From Agapanthus africanus (lineage: Eukaryota > Streptophyta > Magnoliopsida > Asparagales > Amaryllidaceae): DNA of 64,000 bases. Of the stretch, positions 1-11,200 are shown piece after piece; the stretch's first letter is position 1; every line of letters begins with the position of its first letter. The stretch lies in NCBI GenBank assembly GCA_030015575.1, contig CM057338.1, positions 307,523,827-307,587,826 on the forward strand, in the 5' to 3' direction. The notes under the pieces were generated by a model. It was not told where the DNA came from and did no database searches. It saw only the letters and a program-made list of their open reading frames with translations. The translations under genes and the position numbers were made by a program.

Positions 1-1096
1 ATTATTCTATACTACGATTATCGAGATCTAGTTTTGCTAGGATTAGGTTTAGGGATGATTTGGAAATGCAGGAAAATCTCAACGCTTTCTATACCCGAAT
101 GAAGATCTATGAGGAGTTATGGTAATTATCAATAAAGGGGATTAGATCCATTCGGGAAGGTGTTCCTTCCTCTAGGTTCTTGTCCTTCCTTTAGAGATCC
201 TTACCCTAACCTCCATGGAAAACGCACGCAACCGGGCCTTTATACTACGGTATCACCGCTACCTCGAGGGATAGGGTGCCGTAGGGCGCGGTGTGTGCGT
301 GTATGCATGGAGTCCTATTGAAAATATATTATGGGTAAGAAAGGGATGAGAGATCTCATCTCTCAAAATCCTTCCCCAAAGCTAACTCTAAGCAATTTAT
401 CTACGGCAAGAATTTAAATTTACCTAGGGCAAAGAATTGAAATCTAAACTAGAGCAAGGAATTAAATCTACTTACAGATGCATCTCTCCAATCATCAACG
501 CAGGTTTGTCAGATCTGAATTCATGAGTTGAAAAGAAACACCGATGCTCTCCATAAAGAGATCTGAATTTATTATTAAAAGGAGACATAAAAATTACAAT
601 CTTTAGAGTTCCTATTTATAGAGAATAGGAAACCCTAGGTTACAAATTGATCCGCATGTCTACAATTACATATTTGCCCTTATGAAGACCAGTCAACGCC
701 GCCACTGCCTTTTGGTAAAAAAATTGTTTTTTATTCCTTTAAAACTGCCGCGGAACCGCGGCCCGAGGCATGGTTTGGCCGCGGTTCCGCGGCCAAACAA
801 TGGTGTTGGCTTGTTGGATTTTTAGGGCTGGCTATGCTGCTTTTTATCTTCTTATTTCTTTATGTCTTTTCTCAATTTAGCTTCTGGTTCTCTTCCAGAT
901 TTTCCAGTGAACATTTGTGGTGAACTTTAACCGTGGCTTCGCGATCTTGGACCTTGTATTGCCTTGTACTGATCTTTTGTGTAGGCTTGATTAAGATCCT
1001 TCTATTTGTTGGTCAAAGTCCACTTTTTGCATCGTCTTTTCATCGTTTTCACTGTTTTCTGTCCAAGAACCTGTAACCTGTAACATGTAGCAGACA
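1..1096 (-). other. Unassigned LTR-like stretch, no gene
   Basis: I see no open reading frame of note here. The stretch has a minus-strand TATA-like box (CTATAAATAG, 612-621) and ends at 1096 with ...GCAGACA, which would be the TG start of an LTR read on the minus strand. Just to its right the tandem repeats of element L0 begin. It may be part of an LTR element inserted in or next to that array, but the left edge is outside the window and no TSD can be tested. Confidence 0.3.
747..793. repeat. GC-rich inverted repeat, 16-15-16
   Basis: GCCGCGGAACCGCGGC (747-762) and its exact reverse complement (778-793) flank a 15-nt spacer. Each arm is itself nearly palindromic. The surroundings are AT-rich. 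A similar structure with the same arm and spacer lengths lies at 26004-26050. Confidence 0.85.
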
Positions 1097-1179
1097 TGCG
1101 TCAAAAGCACCTGTTTATTTATAAAAAGAATAAGAATGGGGAATATAATAATGCAATATTATGGTGTGAACAACACGTC

Positions 1180-1880
1180 AGCCAGCAGACACTCTGTGCC
1201 GGGGACACGTCAGCCAACAGACACTCCGTAAAGGGGAAACGTCAAGCAGACACTCCGTCTCGGGGACACGTCAACTAGCGACACTCTGCTTCGGGGAAAC
1301 GTCCAACACAGACACTCTGCATCAGGGAAACATCCAACAACGACACTCCTTAATGGGGAAACGTCAAGCAGACACTCTGTCTCGGGGACACGTCAACCAG
1401 CGACACTTTGCATCGGGGAAATGTCCAACACAGACACTCCACATCAAGGAAACATCCAACAACGACACTCCGTAACGAGGAAACGTCAAACAGACACTCC
1501 ATCTCGGGGACACGTCAACCAGCAGATACTCCGCCTCGGGGAAACGTCAAGCAGATACTCCGTGCCGGGGGCACATCGACAACAGACACTCCGTCTCGGG
1601 GACACGTCAACCAGCCGATACTCCACCTCGGGGAAACGTCAAGCAGACACTCCGTGCCGGGGGCACATTGACAACAGACACTCCGTCTCGGGGACACGTC
1701 AACCAGCCGATACTTTGCTTCGGGGAAATGTCAAGCAGACACTCCGTGCCGGGGGTACATCGACAACAGACACTCCGTCTCGAGGACACGTCAACTAACC
1801 GACACTCCGCCTCGGGGAAACGTTGACCAGCGACACTCCGTACCGGGGAAACGTCCAACACAGATCACTCCGGGCCAGGG
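1180..1880 (+). repeat. Tandem array TR1 (about 31 bp), 3' region of element L0
   Basis: Degenerate units of roughly 31 bp, some stretched to 45-47 bp, each containing a GACACTCCGTCTCGGGGACA-like core followed by CGTCAACCAGC-like sequence. The same family, reverse-complemented, fills 47270-48195 in element F, again just inside the 3' LTR. The array therefore belongs to the region between integrase and 3' LTR of this Tat family. The open frames across it are a by-product of GC-rich repetition and not genes. Confidence 0.85.
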
Positions 1881-3080
1881 AAACGTCTACCACGACCGTC
1901 TTGGAGACGCGTCAAGCGTCGACCGTCCATGTCGCAAAAAGGGCAGTGCAGGCTTCCTACAAAGCAGGAACCAGATCACTCCGGGCCAGGGAAAAGTCTA
2001 CCACGGACACTCTGTCTCGGAGACGCGTCAAGCGTCGACCGTCCATGTCGCAAAAAGGGCAGTGCAGGCTTCCTACAAAGCAGGAACCGAATCACTCCGG
2101 GCCAGGGAAAAGTCTACCACGAACACTCCGTCTCGGAGACGCGTCAAGCGTCGACCGTCCATGTCGTAAAAAGGGCAGTGCAGGCTTCCCACAAATCGGG
2201 AACTAAATCGCTCCGGACCAGAGCGTCGACCGTCCATGTCGCAAAAAGGGCAGTGCAGGCTTCCCACAAATCGGGAACCAAATCGCTCCGGACCAGAGCG
2301 TCGACCGTCCATGTCGCAAAAAGGGCAGTGCAGGCTTCCCACAAATCGGGAACCAAATCGCTCCGGATCAGAGCGTCGACCGTCCATGTTGCAAAAAGGG
2401 CAGTGCAGGCTTCCCACAAATCGGGAACCAAATCGCTCCGGATCAGAGCGTCGACCGTCCATGTCACGAAAAGGGCAGTGCAGGCTTCCTACAAAGCAGG
2501 AAGCAGATCACTCCGGGCCAGGGAAACGTCTTCCATGGACACTCCATCTTGGAGACGCGTCAAGCGTCGACCGTCCATGTCGCAAAAAGGGCAGTGCAAG
2601 CTTCCCACAAATTGGGAACCAAATCGCTCCGGATCAGAGCGTCGACCGTCCATGTCGCAAAAAGGGCAGTGCAGGCTTCCCAAAAATTGGGAACCAAATC
2701 GCTCCGGATCAGAGCGTCGACCGTCCATGTCGCAAAAAGGGCAGTGCAGGCTTCCCACAAATCGGGAACCAGATCTCTCCGGATCAGGGAAAAGTCTACC
2801 ACGGACACTCCGTCTCGGAGACGCGTCAAGCGTCGACCGTCCATGTCGCAAAAAGGGCAGTGCAGGCTTCCCACAAATCGGGAACCAAATCGCTCCGGAT
2901 CAGGGAAAAGTCTACCACGGACACTCCGTCTCGGAGACGCGTCAAGCGTCGACCGTCCATGTCGCAAAAAGGGCAGTGCAGGATTCCTACAAAGCAGGAA
3001 CCAGATCACTCCGGGCCAGGGAAACGTCTACCACGGACACTCCGTCTCGGAGACGTGTTAAGCGTCGACCGTCTATGTCG
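1880..3080 (+). repeat. Tandem array TR2 (75/117 bp), 3' region of element L0
   Basis: A core beginning GTCGACCGTCCATGTCG recurs about 13 times (for example 2225, 2300, 2375, 2450). Spacing is either 75 bp or about 117 bp. The longer period is the 75 bp unit plus about 42 bp that carries one TR1-like unit (ACGGACACTCCGTCTCGGAG). The two families have therefore been combined and co-amplified. One TR2-like unit survives at about 47170-47215 in element F next to its LTR. Confidence 0.9.
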
Positions 3081-3183
3081 TAAAAAGGGCAGTGCATCCC
3101 AAAAAGTGGGACCAAAGCAAGTAGCCTCCACGCGAAAGAAGATCCATCAATTTTATGCACACGACCAACATATGTGGTGTGCA

Positions 3184-3203
3184 TTTATTGATGGGGGACA
3201 CTT
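3184..3203 (+). other. Polypurine tract of element L0
   Basis: TTTATTGATGGGGGACACTT lies immediately before the TG start of the LTR at 3204. The same context (GATGGGGGGCAATT on the minus strand) precedes the 3' LTR of element F at 47067. This marks the LTR at 3204-4667 as a 3' LTR read on the plus strand. Confidence 0.75.
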
Positions 3204-3408
3204 TGTTGAAGTCGAAAATTGCACCCCGGTTGACCAAGTCAAAGTCAAAGTCAACCCCAAGCCAAATGGGTCCATGCCCAGGTCGAGTCCGAACATGAAG
3301 CGGCCGGCCCTCCCCCATGCCAAAATGAAATCATGTAATAAATAATTTTTATATAATTTTTTATGGATGAATGTAAACAAAATGGGCATAAAGCCAAATT
3401 TTTGTAAG

Positions 3409-3451
3409 CCCATGGCTTATGTGCAAAAAGAAATGGCACATGAGCCATGGG
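3409..3451 (+). promoter_or_regulatory. Hairpin in LTR U3, upstream of TATA
   Basis: CCCATGGCTTATGTGC (3409-3424) and GCACATGAGCCATGGG (3436-3451) form a 16 bp inverted repeat with one mismatch and an 11 nt loop, about 60 bp before the TATA box. Related copies lie at 42478-42520 (arms conserved), about 46806-46852 (eroded) and about 54310-54352. Conservation across all four LTRs suggests a cis-acting role, which is inference. Confidence 0.7.
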
Positions 3452-3506
3452 ATGGGCAAAACGCCATTTTGTAAAGCCCAAGAGGCTATATGTAAATATA
3501 TAAGCC

Positions 3507-3514
3507 TATATAAG
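3507..3514 (+). promoter_or_regulatory. TATA box of L0 LTR
   Basis: TATATAAG inside CCTATATAAGTC. Equivalent boxes in the other Tat LTRs are on the minus strand at 42415-42424, 46743-46753 and 54248-54258 (CCTATAAAAGG-like). This places the RNA start near 3540, so more than 1 kb of the LTR is transcribed leader. Confidence 0.65.
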
Positions 3515-3878
3515 TCAACATGATGATGAATAAAGAAATACTTTTTCATTCCCCCAAAAACTAGGGTTCTTGGTACCTCCTGCTCCTTCCTCAAGGTTCC
3601 AAAACCTTCTTCCCCTTTTGAATTAAATCAAGAGTTTTACTCTTTCTTTTTCAAAACTAAATAGTTTTTCACCACAAAACCTATAAAGGGGAACTTGGAT
3701 ATACCATTAGATCTCAAAAAGAAGAGATTTTTAAAATCTCACATCTCTTGATCTTCAAGGTCCTGCCAACAGAGGAGGAAGAAAAAGACCCATCTCCAGA
3801 GACCCCACTTTGGGGAAGAACTAGGGCTCAAGGGGAGAAGCCCTTCATCAGTTTCAAAACATCCTAGGAGTTTAACTC

Positions 3879-3881
<3 letters not shown>

Positions 3882-3926
<45 letters not shown>
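3882..3926. repeat. (TA)n microsatellite in LTR leader
   Basis: An uninterrupted TA run of about 45 bp. TA-rich runs occupy a comparable place in the other LTRs of this family, for example about 53353-53408. Confidence 0.95.
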
Positions 3927-3930
<4 letters not shown>

Positions 3931-3999
3931 CAGAGAATAATAAGTGCTCCTTTCTGGGAGTACAACTCCCATTGCAGGGACCAAGTCCTTTTTGCCGCT

Positions 4000-4205
4000 C
4001 GAGCGCCCACGTGCTGACACGTGGGGCGCTAGCGCTCTTGCACTCAGAGCGCTAGCGTCCGAGCGCCCACGTGCTGACATATGGTGCGCTAGCGCTAGCG
4101 CCCGAGCTCCCACGTGCTGACACGTGGTGCGCTAGCGCTCGAGAGCCCACGTGTTGACACGTGGTGCGCTAGCGCTCAAAGCGCTAGCACCCAAAGCGCT
4201 GTCGC
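4000..4205 (+). repeat. Paired G-box palindrome array in LTR
   Basis: About four units, each containing CCACGTGCTGACACGTGG (two CACGTG-type G-boxes facing each other) embedded in GCGCTAGCGC-type palindromes. The array lies downstream of the TATA box, so it would be both DNA binding sites and RNA hairpins in the leader. Unit number differs between LTR copies in this window. Confidence 0.8.
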
Positions 4206-4667
4206 TTTTTCCCACGCATCCTTTGGATACCCTTTCCCTTTCTTTTTTTTATATATATGTACACACACACACACACACACACACTCGACAACACTGTCCC
4301 TCTCAAAAAAATTTTGGGCCGGGGCGCTGCCCCGCACCCCGCAAGGGGGCTGCTAACCCCTTGACCCCAACCCACTATCCGGGTAGCAGATTCCCGTAAA
4401 AACTCTGCGGGATCCCCGATATATCCAAAACCCCTCCAAAACACAACACTGCACATTGAGTTTGCATGACCAGTTTAACCCGTTAATCGGAGGTTCTCTC
4501 GCCCCAAAGGCGAGGGGTAATTAACGGCAGTTTAGTCCGCGGCTGCCGGAGATTCGGATCCCCACAATTAATAAACCCCAGCCTATCCTAGGCAGGGGGA
4601 ATCTGTAATGCGCCTGACAAGCGCGCGCGTATTCCCATCTCAATGGGGTGACGAAAAACACCCTACA

Positions 4668-7005
4668 GTCATTGATGCCAAGACTTGCTATAATGCTTTG
4701 CTCGGCAGGCCTTGGTTATATGAGTACAACGTTATCCCTTCTACACAACATCAGTGTATGAAGTATTTCAAAGATGGCTTGGAATACACCGTCACAGGGG
4801 AGCTAAATCCGTTCTCCGTAAACAAGGTCCGAAAATATGAAGACGCAAAGTTTTCCTACCAGACTTCGAAAATAGGGAGAGGTGTCATAAGCCGGAGGAT
4901 AAACAGAAGTCCGTCGCCACTATCTCAATTTTTGGGAACGATTCTGAAGAAGATGAAGAAATAGTCTACTCGGGGCAACCCCAAAAATAAAACAACAGGT
5001 ACGGACCATCTACTCCTATTTTGGTCTTTGGCAGCGACTATGAGGACGAGGCCGACGCAGTGTTCTCTATCCGCCCGTCAGCGCAAACCCTAGTCGGAAC
5101 AGATCAGAGTCTATAAATCACGATGGATCCGCCTCGGCAATATAAAGAATTTGATGCACTCGATACATACGGCGTACAAGAACTACAGACTTTCTATATC
5201 CCTCCCAGGCAAAGAGGTGAAAAGGCGATCCTCTTCTACCTATCTACGGAGACCAAAGTAGAAAAAGAAGTCTGGCATGGTGCCGATTTTGCACTTGACA
5301 GGCTTCAACCAATTCGTCTGCCAAGATACTACGCGGAGAAATTAAAAAGGCTGTTAAGATGCCAAGGTGTACCCATCGAACAAACTGGTCGACAAGCCCA
5401 ATTCTACAAAAAGATTAGGGATATTCTTGGGACTCAGCGAAAGATGCCCAACGGGAAGATGGAGACAACCGGGCTCGGATACGTTCGGTCCACGAAACGG
5501 GAGCAGTTCCACAGCTGCATCGTCATAAATAGCTCCAGCGAAGAGGAAAATGCTCTTCCAAATGGCCGTGAAGTTGAAACAGAGCGAAATTTCGCTCTAA
5601 GAACGTTAAGTCCGTCGCTCGAAGAACAAATAGATAATCTAATAAAAGAAGCTTATCAAAGGAGCCGAGACAATCACAGCCGCGAAATAGCCATTTATGA
5701 AAAAGGCAGGACGCAACACCTCAATCAGCAATCTGTAGAGAAGGAAGACTATAATACTCTTCATCCCCGGCCCGCTTTATGTCCTCGCAAAAGGGGAAAA
5801 TCCTGAAATAGAGGAAAAAAAGGGTGAAGAACACAAACAACGTTCGAAAACAACAAAGTGGATCCAAGAAGCCGCGCAATCGAGAAAAGGTCGATTGGAA
5901 CCCATCCTTTATAAAAAAAGATGGGTCAGGAATACTCTTTTCCCCAAGAAAAGACAAGGAAAATATTCAACCTTATCATGAAGCACCAAATGATGATGCT
6001 CCCGGAGTCTCGGCACCCTGAACAAATCAACGAGGTCCATCATCCGGACTATTGCTCCTACCGCCGAGCAATAGATCATCCCTTCGAAGACTGCTTTACC
6101 TTCAAATACTGGGTAGAAGACCGGTATCAGCAAGGCATGTTTGCTTTATCCGACAACCGAAGGGTAACCCCGCCGCAAAAGCATGAGCTAAAGAGGATCT
6201 ATACCATGAGGATAGGACCAGCTCAACCATAAAAAGAGAAGTGGACTCGTACCTGCCATATGATAACACTCTTAAAAGAGGAGGGCCACGAGATTATGGA
6301 TGACCTCCATATGTGCTTCGCAAATGAAGATGAGAACAAGGTGATCTCAGAGTTTCCACCAGCACCAAAGGAATTGGAAGATGGGATACACACCACGGCG
6401 GACAACCTAAAAAATATTGACTTAATGACGGAAAATGATCCGAGGCCAACGTTCGTCGGTGAGCTGCTATCTGAAAAACAGGCAGCCACGTTAAAAGACG
6501 TGCTCATATAATATAAAGACCGCTTCGCGTGGAATTATTCCAAAATTCCAGGTCTAGATCCAAAGGTGGTAGTACATAAACTGGCTATATTGCCAGACAT
6601 AAAGCCAGTCAAACAGGCGCCAAGAAGAATGCGGCTCGAACTTGAGATGAGTATCAACGCTGAAGTCAAGAAATTAATCGACTTTGGCTTCATCCAAGAG
6701 GTTCAATATCCCGACTGGATCGCTAACATCATTCTGGTGATGAAGAAAAAAGGGACGGTGCGCATCCGCATGGACTTTCGGGATCTTAACAAAGTTTGCT
6801 CGAAAGATGACTTCTCAGTACCTGTTACCGAGCTAATGATCGATAACACATCTACCTATGAGGTCTTCTCCTTCATGGATGGATCTTCAGGATATAATCA
6901 AATAAAAATGCATCCTGAAGACCAAAAGCATACCGCCTTCCGGACCCCGCTGGGCATATTCTGTTATAAGGTGATACCCTTCGGTTTGAAGAATGCTGGC
7001 GCAAC
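4668..7005 (+). pseudogene. E2 pol part 1: protease end, linker, Cys/His module, first half of RT
   Basis: Decayed Tat-lineage polyprotein on the plus strand. The protease C-terminus (ALLGRPWL) starts immediately after the L0 LTR. A linker domain (5123-5806) resembles the start of the 895-codon frame of element A. At about 5920-6130 comes a Cys/His module (YCSYRR...DHPFEDC) that in elements A and F belongs to Gag. RT begins near 6560 and runs through the YNQIKM and AFRTPLG blocks to NAGAT, where the solo LTR interrupts it at 7005/7006. Several stops and frameshifts separate the pieces, so this is a dead copy. Its 5' LTR, gag and protease start lie left of L0, outside the window. Confidence 0.85.
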
Positions 7006-9794
7006 TGTCATGCCCCACTTCCCGGTGTACGGAAAGATGACGAGGCGAGGTCCGCTACGTATTTACTCAGAAGTAAACACGCTAAGTGTATCTAAACAAT
7101 ATAAAGTAAAGTACACAAGAGACAAGAATGTAAATAAACAACAACTTTATTTATTAAACATTCTTTTACAGGTACAACTGAAATGTAAATACATGAATAG
7201 AATGTGATGCCTAAACAATGGCATAACTGAAATGAAAATATGTACAAGTGCCTATAGCTCTGGGTCAAACACTAACTGCTCCAAATCTTCAGTGCTGGTC
7301 TCGATCTCCAATGAGTCCGAAACACCTGATAACATTCCAAAGAAAGAAGAAAGGAATGTCTTCAGCGAACAATCGCTCGGTAAATCCTAAAGCTGAGTAG
7401 AGATAGAATAGACAGAAAGAGAATATAACTTATAATGTTGATTATAGTGTTAACGCAGTTGTTTGTAGCTTAGTAAAGAAAATGCCAGTGTATACGAGAG
7501 TAGTCCCACTATTCCAGAGACTAAGGTATACGGAGCACAAGGAACCGTTCAGCAACGGTACAACAGTAATGGATGTTCAGATTAGGTGTATTATGGTTAC
7601 AGTCTCGTGCCACTTCTAAAACCTTCCGTACCAATCTACCCTTTTATAAACCCCGCAATGTCTTTTGCATTGATTGTATTGTTGGTTATATAGATGGATG
7701 ACTTACCAAAACCATGATATCAGTAAATGGAATGGATATAAATGGAGAGTCATGTAGACGGAGTATATCCATGGTTCGGTTCAGTCAATATAGATTGAAT
7801 AGACGGATTCATGTTGAATTGTAGTTTATACTTGAATCATATTCAAGTCAGATTGATTAGATTAAGACTCGGTCTGAGTCAGACACTTTGAAAAGAAATT
7901 GAAATCCTGAATTAGTTTTGATGTTATCGGTAACTGCTGCACATGGACGGCAGGATTTGTGTCTTTTTCCAAGACAATTACCGTGTTGATAACACCGTTT
8001 GTTAGATTGTCTACCTTAGACAGGCAAGCACCTATATTCTCCGGCTCCCTGAGACTCAAGAGAACTGGTCCCGCTTAAACCTATATTTACTAGGGTCCTT
8101 ATTATAATTTAGTATAACTTGAGGAGTTTTTATGTAAATATAGTTTGATATAATTTTCAAAATACACCTCAAGTATTTAATTATCGTCTTTAGGGTTTTC
8201 ATAGATATATATTTTATGAAAGTGAAATTTCTAGTGAGTAGAACCTAGTTTTCATAATATATGGTATTAAAATGAAATATCAGTATCGTTTTGTATTTGG
8301 ATGGTATTTTCATGTAATAATGATTCCTTTGATTTGGAAAACTTGGAATATTTATATAATATAATTAAAATAGATATTTTGATAATAGTTATATATTTAA
8401 TAAAAATAAATTTTTATTTATTGTTGTAGAAATCTCATTTTCTAAAGAAAAATGCATTAAAAATTCCATCGAGATCGAATGCTCCTTGCGGAGGACTGCA
8501 TCTCGCTCTACTAGACCCGAGGACGTGCGATAACCCACACCATCCTGATCGGGGTTCCCTAAAATGGGTTGTAGAGGCGTAATTGCCAGGAATTAGATAA
8601 TACACTTTTTAAAGAAATGGTTTTGCAAGTTTGATGGTATTTATTTGTAATGTCATATTATCCCATAACTAATGTCCCAAACTTTCATCGTTCTATGTCA
8701 AAAGTGTGTGTTGTGATGAGATAGGTCATTACCTCGTGAGTTATCTAAAGGTAATATAAGTTTTATGTTATTTTATGTCGAAAATAAAGTATGTGGTATT
8801 TTACCATAAAAATACGATAAAGTTGCATAAAATATTATTTTGAGATGAAACTTATTTTAAAGTGTTTGTTAATGTTTGCTAAACATTATATGAGAGTATG
8901 GTATTGATTGTTTAAGAAAAAATAACCTTTTTAAGGAAAAACCGAATCAGAAGTCGGATTAATTCCGCTTCCGTCGGGTTTTAGAATTCAAAGTTTTTAG
9001 AATAGAAAATGAGAGGAGGAGAGGGGACTTACTAGCTAGGGAACAAGAGAAGAGATAAGGGAAGACTAGGGAAGTGTCGGGGCGTCATTTCGTCGCCGGA
9101 ATCTCCTTGGAACGTCGGCGGAACTTCACCCTTTACTAACTCCACTTGCACACTAAAAGGACTTGAGAATTTTTTAGAGTTTTGGCAGAGAATTTCTTAG
9201 TGAGGATGAGTGAAATGGAGTGTGGTATTTATAGAAAAAATTAGGGTTTAGAGGGTTAAAGAATGCATTGAAAATTTGCATTAAAAATGGGATTAAAGGG
9301 TATTTTTTTGCTCTCTGGATGAATGCAGAGTATTCAAACAACATGGGTGTAGTGGGGTAGGCTAAGAGGTGCTCGGGAAAAAATCTCAAGGCATTACCTA
9401 CGGTTTAGCCCGGCGGTGCCGATTCCCACTGCACGTGTCACCGGTCCAAGTCCGGTGGAATGGGCTTGGATTGGTGCCACGTGTTGGTGTCGCTTGGTTT
9501 TCTTTAGTGCACATGTTTGATTAGTCTGTAACTTAACATATTACGTGTAGTGCACGTGCAAACCCTTGGGCTTCTAAAAGATTAAAAGAAAACTTAATAA
9601 AAAGATAATGTGGCTGGGGGATTCAATCACATGGGCTACGTCACAGCAGTGCAAGGCTTTACCAATGTGCTACAAGTACTTTCTTGCTGTTCAAAAGTAA
9701 AATAAATACTTATAGTGTATACAGTATTGCAAATACCCCAATTGTACATTAACTTTTAAACAATTTTCTGTATATTGAAATTAGAGTTGTTACA
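7006..9794 (-). mobile_element. Solo chromovirus LTR (C) inserted in E2 reverse transcriptase
   Basis: A 2789 bp LTR read on the minus strand: it starts TGTAACAAC and ends in GGGGCATGACA. Flanks are GCAAC (7001-7005) and GCTAC (9795-9799), a 5 bp TSD with one mismatch. No internal sequence or second LTR is present, as expected after LTR-LTR recombination. It is the same family as the G LTRs (54930-57777, 42750-44227) and related to the B LTR. It carries a degenerate tRNA-like segment (about 9618-9692, minus) and the conserved GCAA-loop hairpin (about 8478-8502, minus). The rest is AT-rich with no coding potential. Confidence 0.88.
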
Positions 9795-11200
9795 GCTACC
9801 TAGAAAAGGGCTATGACAAAGATCTTCGATGACTTCATCCATGAGATTGTCGAATGCTACATTGACAACCTTGTGGTAAAGAGCAGATCTCACGAGGAGC
9901 ATTGGGAACATCTAAAAATAGTGTTCTGACGTCTTCGGAAGTATAATCTGAAGATGAATTCTCTGAAATGCGCGTTTGGAGTCTCCTCAAGCAAATTCCT
10001 AAGATTCATCATACGGCACCGGGTATCGAAATCGATCCCTCAAAGATCAAGGCGATTATGGAAATGCCCACGCTAAGAACTCTCAAACAATTGTGATCTC
10101 TTCAAGGAAAGCTCGTATATATCCGGCGGTTCATAGCTAACCTCTCCGGAAAATGCTGCCCCTACAGTCATTTGATGAAGAAGGGGACCCCGTTCATTTG
10201 GAATCAGAAGTGCCAAAATACACTAGACGAAATCAAGCAAAACCTGCAAAATCCGCCGGTATTGACCACTCCGGTTAAGGGAAAACCCCTTATCCTATAT
10301 ACGACAGCCCTTGAAGGTTCTTTAGGAGCGCTATGGGCATAAGAGAACGATCGGGGAAAGGAGAGAGCTCTATACTATTTGAGTCGAGTTCTCCTGGGGG
10401 CAGAAAAAAACTACTCCCTCATCAAAAAGTATTGTCTGGCACTGATATTCGCGATAACGAAGCTCAGAGATTACGCCTTGGCACACGATGTCCATCTCAT
10501 ATCAAAGGTGGATCCTCTTAAATATCTGATGTCAAGGGCCATACTAACAAGAAGGCTTGCCAAATGGGCTCTCCTCCTGATAGAGTTCTCGATAACGTAT
10601 CGACCCCTCAAAGCAGTGAAAGGCCAGACCATTGCCGACTTTCTCGCGAAGCATTCGATACCAGCCGACTCCCCCTTAAATTGCGAGTTGCCGGATGAAC
10701 ATGCGTTCAACAAAATCGAAGGAGAGAAGGAAGAAAATGATTCCCAATGGGAACTCTACTTCGATGGAGCATCCTCCGTGAAGCAACGAAAGAAAAACAC
10801 CCCCATAATCAAAACTGGGGTGGGTCTTATCTTTGTGACCCCGCAAGGAGGGATATTGCGTTACGCCCTCTCCTTAACGGAGCCAAGGACTAACAACGAA
10901 ACTGAATATTAAGCTTTGATAGCAGGTCTCGAGATCGCTATCGACATGAGAATCAAAGACCTCCTTATATATGGAAACTCCCAGTTGATCGTTAGCCAAG
11001 TAAATAGTGACTATCAGACCTGCAAGCCAGAGCTGATAAAGTATGGAGATGGAGTGCAGCAATTGCTGACTCAATTCCCCTCCTACATTCTGGAGAGTAT
11101 ACCGCGTGCAGAAAACAGCAAGGCAGATGTATTGGCCAAATTGGCTGAAGAACTGGACGATGAAGACCTCGATGACGTAAAGATCATTGTGCAAAGCCGC
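9795..11200 (+). pseudogene. E2 pol part 2: end of RT, RNase H and archaeal-type RNase H
   Basis: Continues the RT cut at 7005. The catalytic YxDD box has decayed to YIDN (about 9853). The connection and first RNase H follow (about 10180-10660, with ALYYLSR, EKNYSLIKK and VKGQTIADFLA). The second RNase H then begins with LYFDGASS (about 10755) and includes TEPRTNNETEY, a stop at about 10911-10913, and YGNSQLIV where active copies have GDSQL. Two RNases H in this order are the hallmark of the Tat lineage. At least three frameshifts or stops show it is dead. Confidence 0.87.

Larger units (their letters stand above)
3204..4667 (+). mobile_element. 3' LTR of Tat-lineage element L0
   Basis: A 1464 bp LTR starting TGTTGAAG and ending CACCCTACA. 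It is the reverse-orientation relative of the LTRs at 41414-42749, 45464-47067 and 52941-54572, sharing the start, promoter, G-box array and end. A polypurine tract and 3'-region repeats precede it, and protease-coding sequence of another element, not a primer binding site, follows directly. The simplest reading is that L0 inserted into E2, with the rest of L0 outside the window. The TSD would be GTCAT (4668-4672), but its partner is not visible. Confidence 0.85.

Noticed and set aside
1929-3345. Several 100-380-codon frames on both strands through the 75/117 bp array
   Set aside because: Overlapping frames in multiple phases on both strands are typical of GC-rich tandem repeats. No non-repetitive domain is attached.
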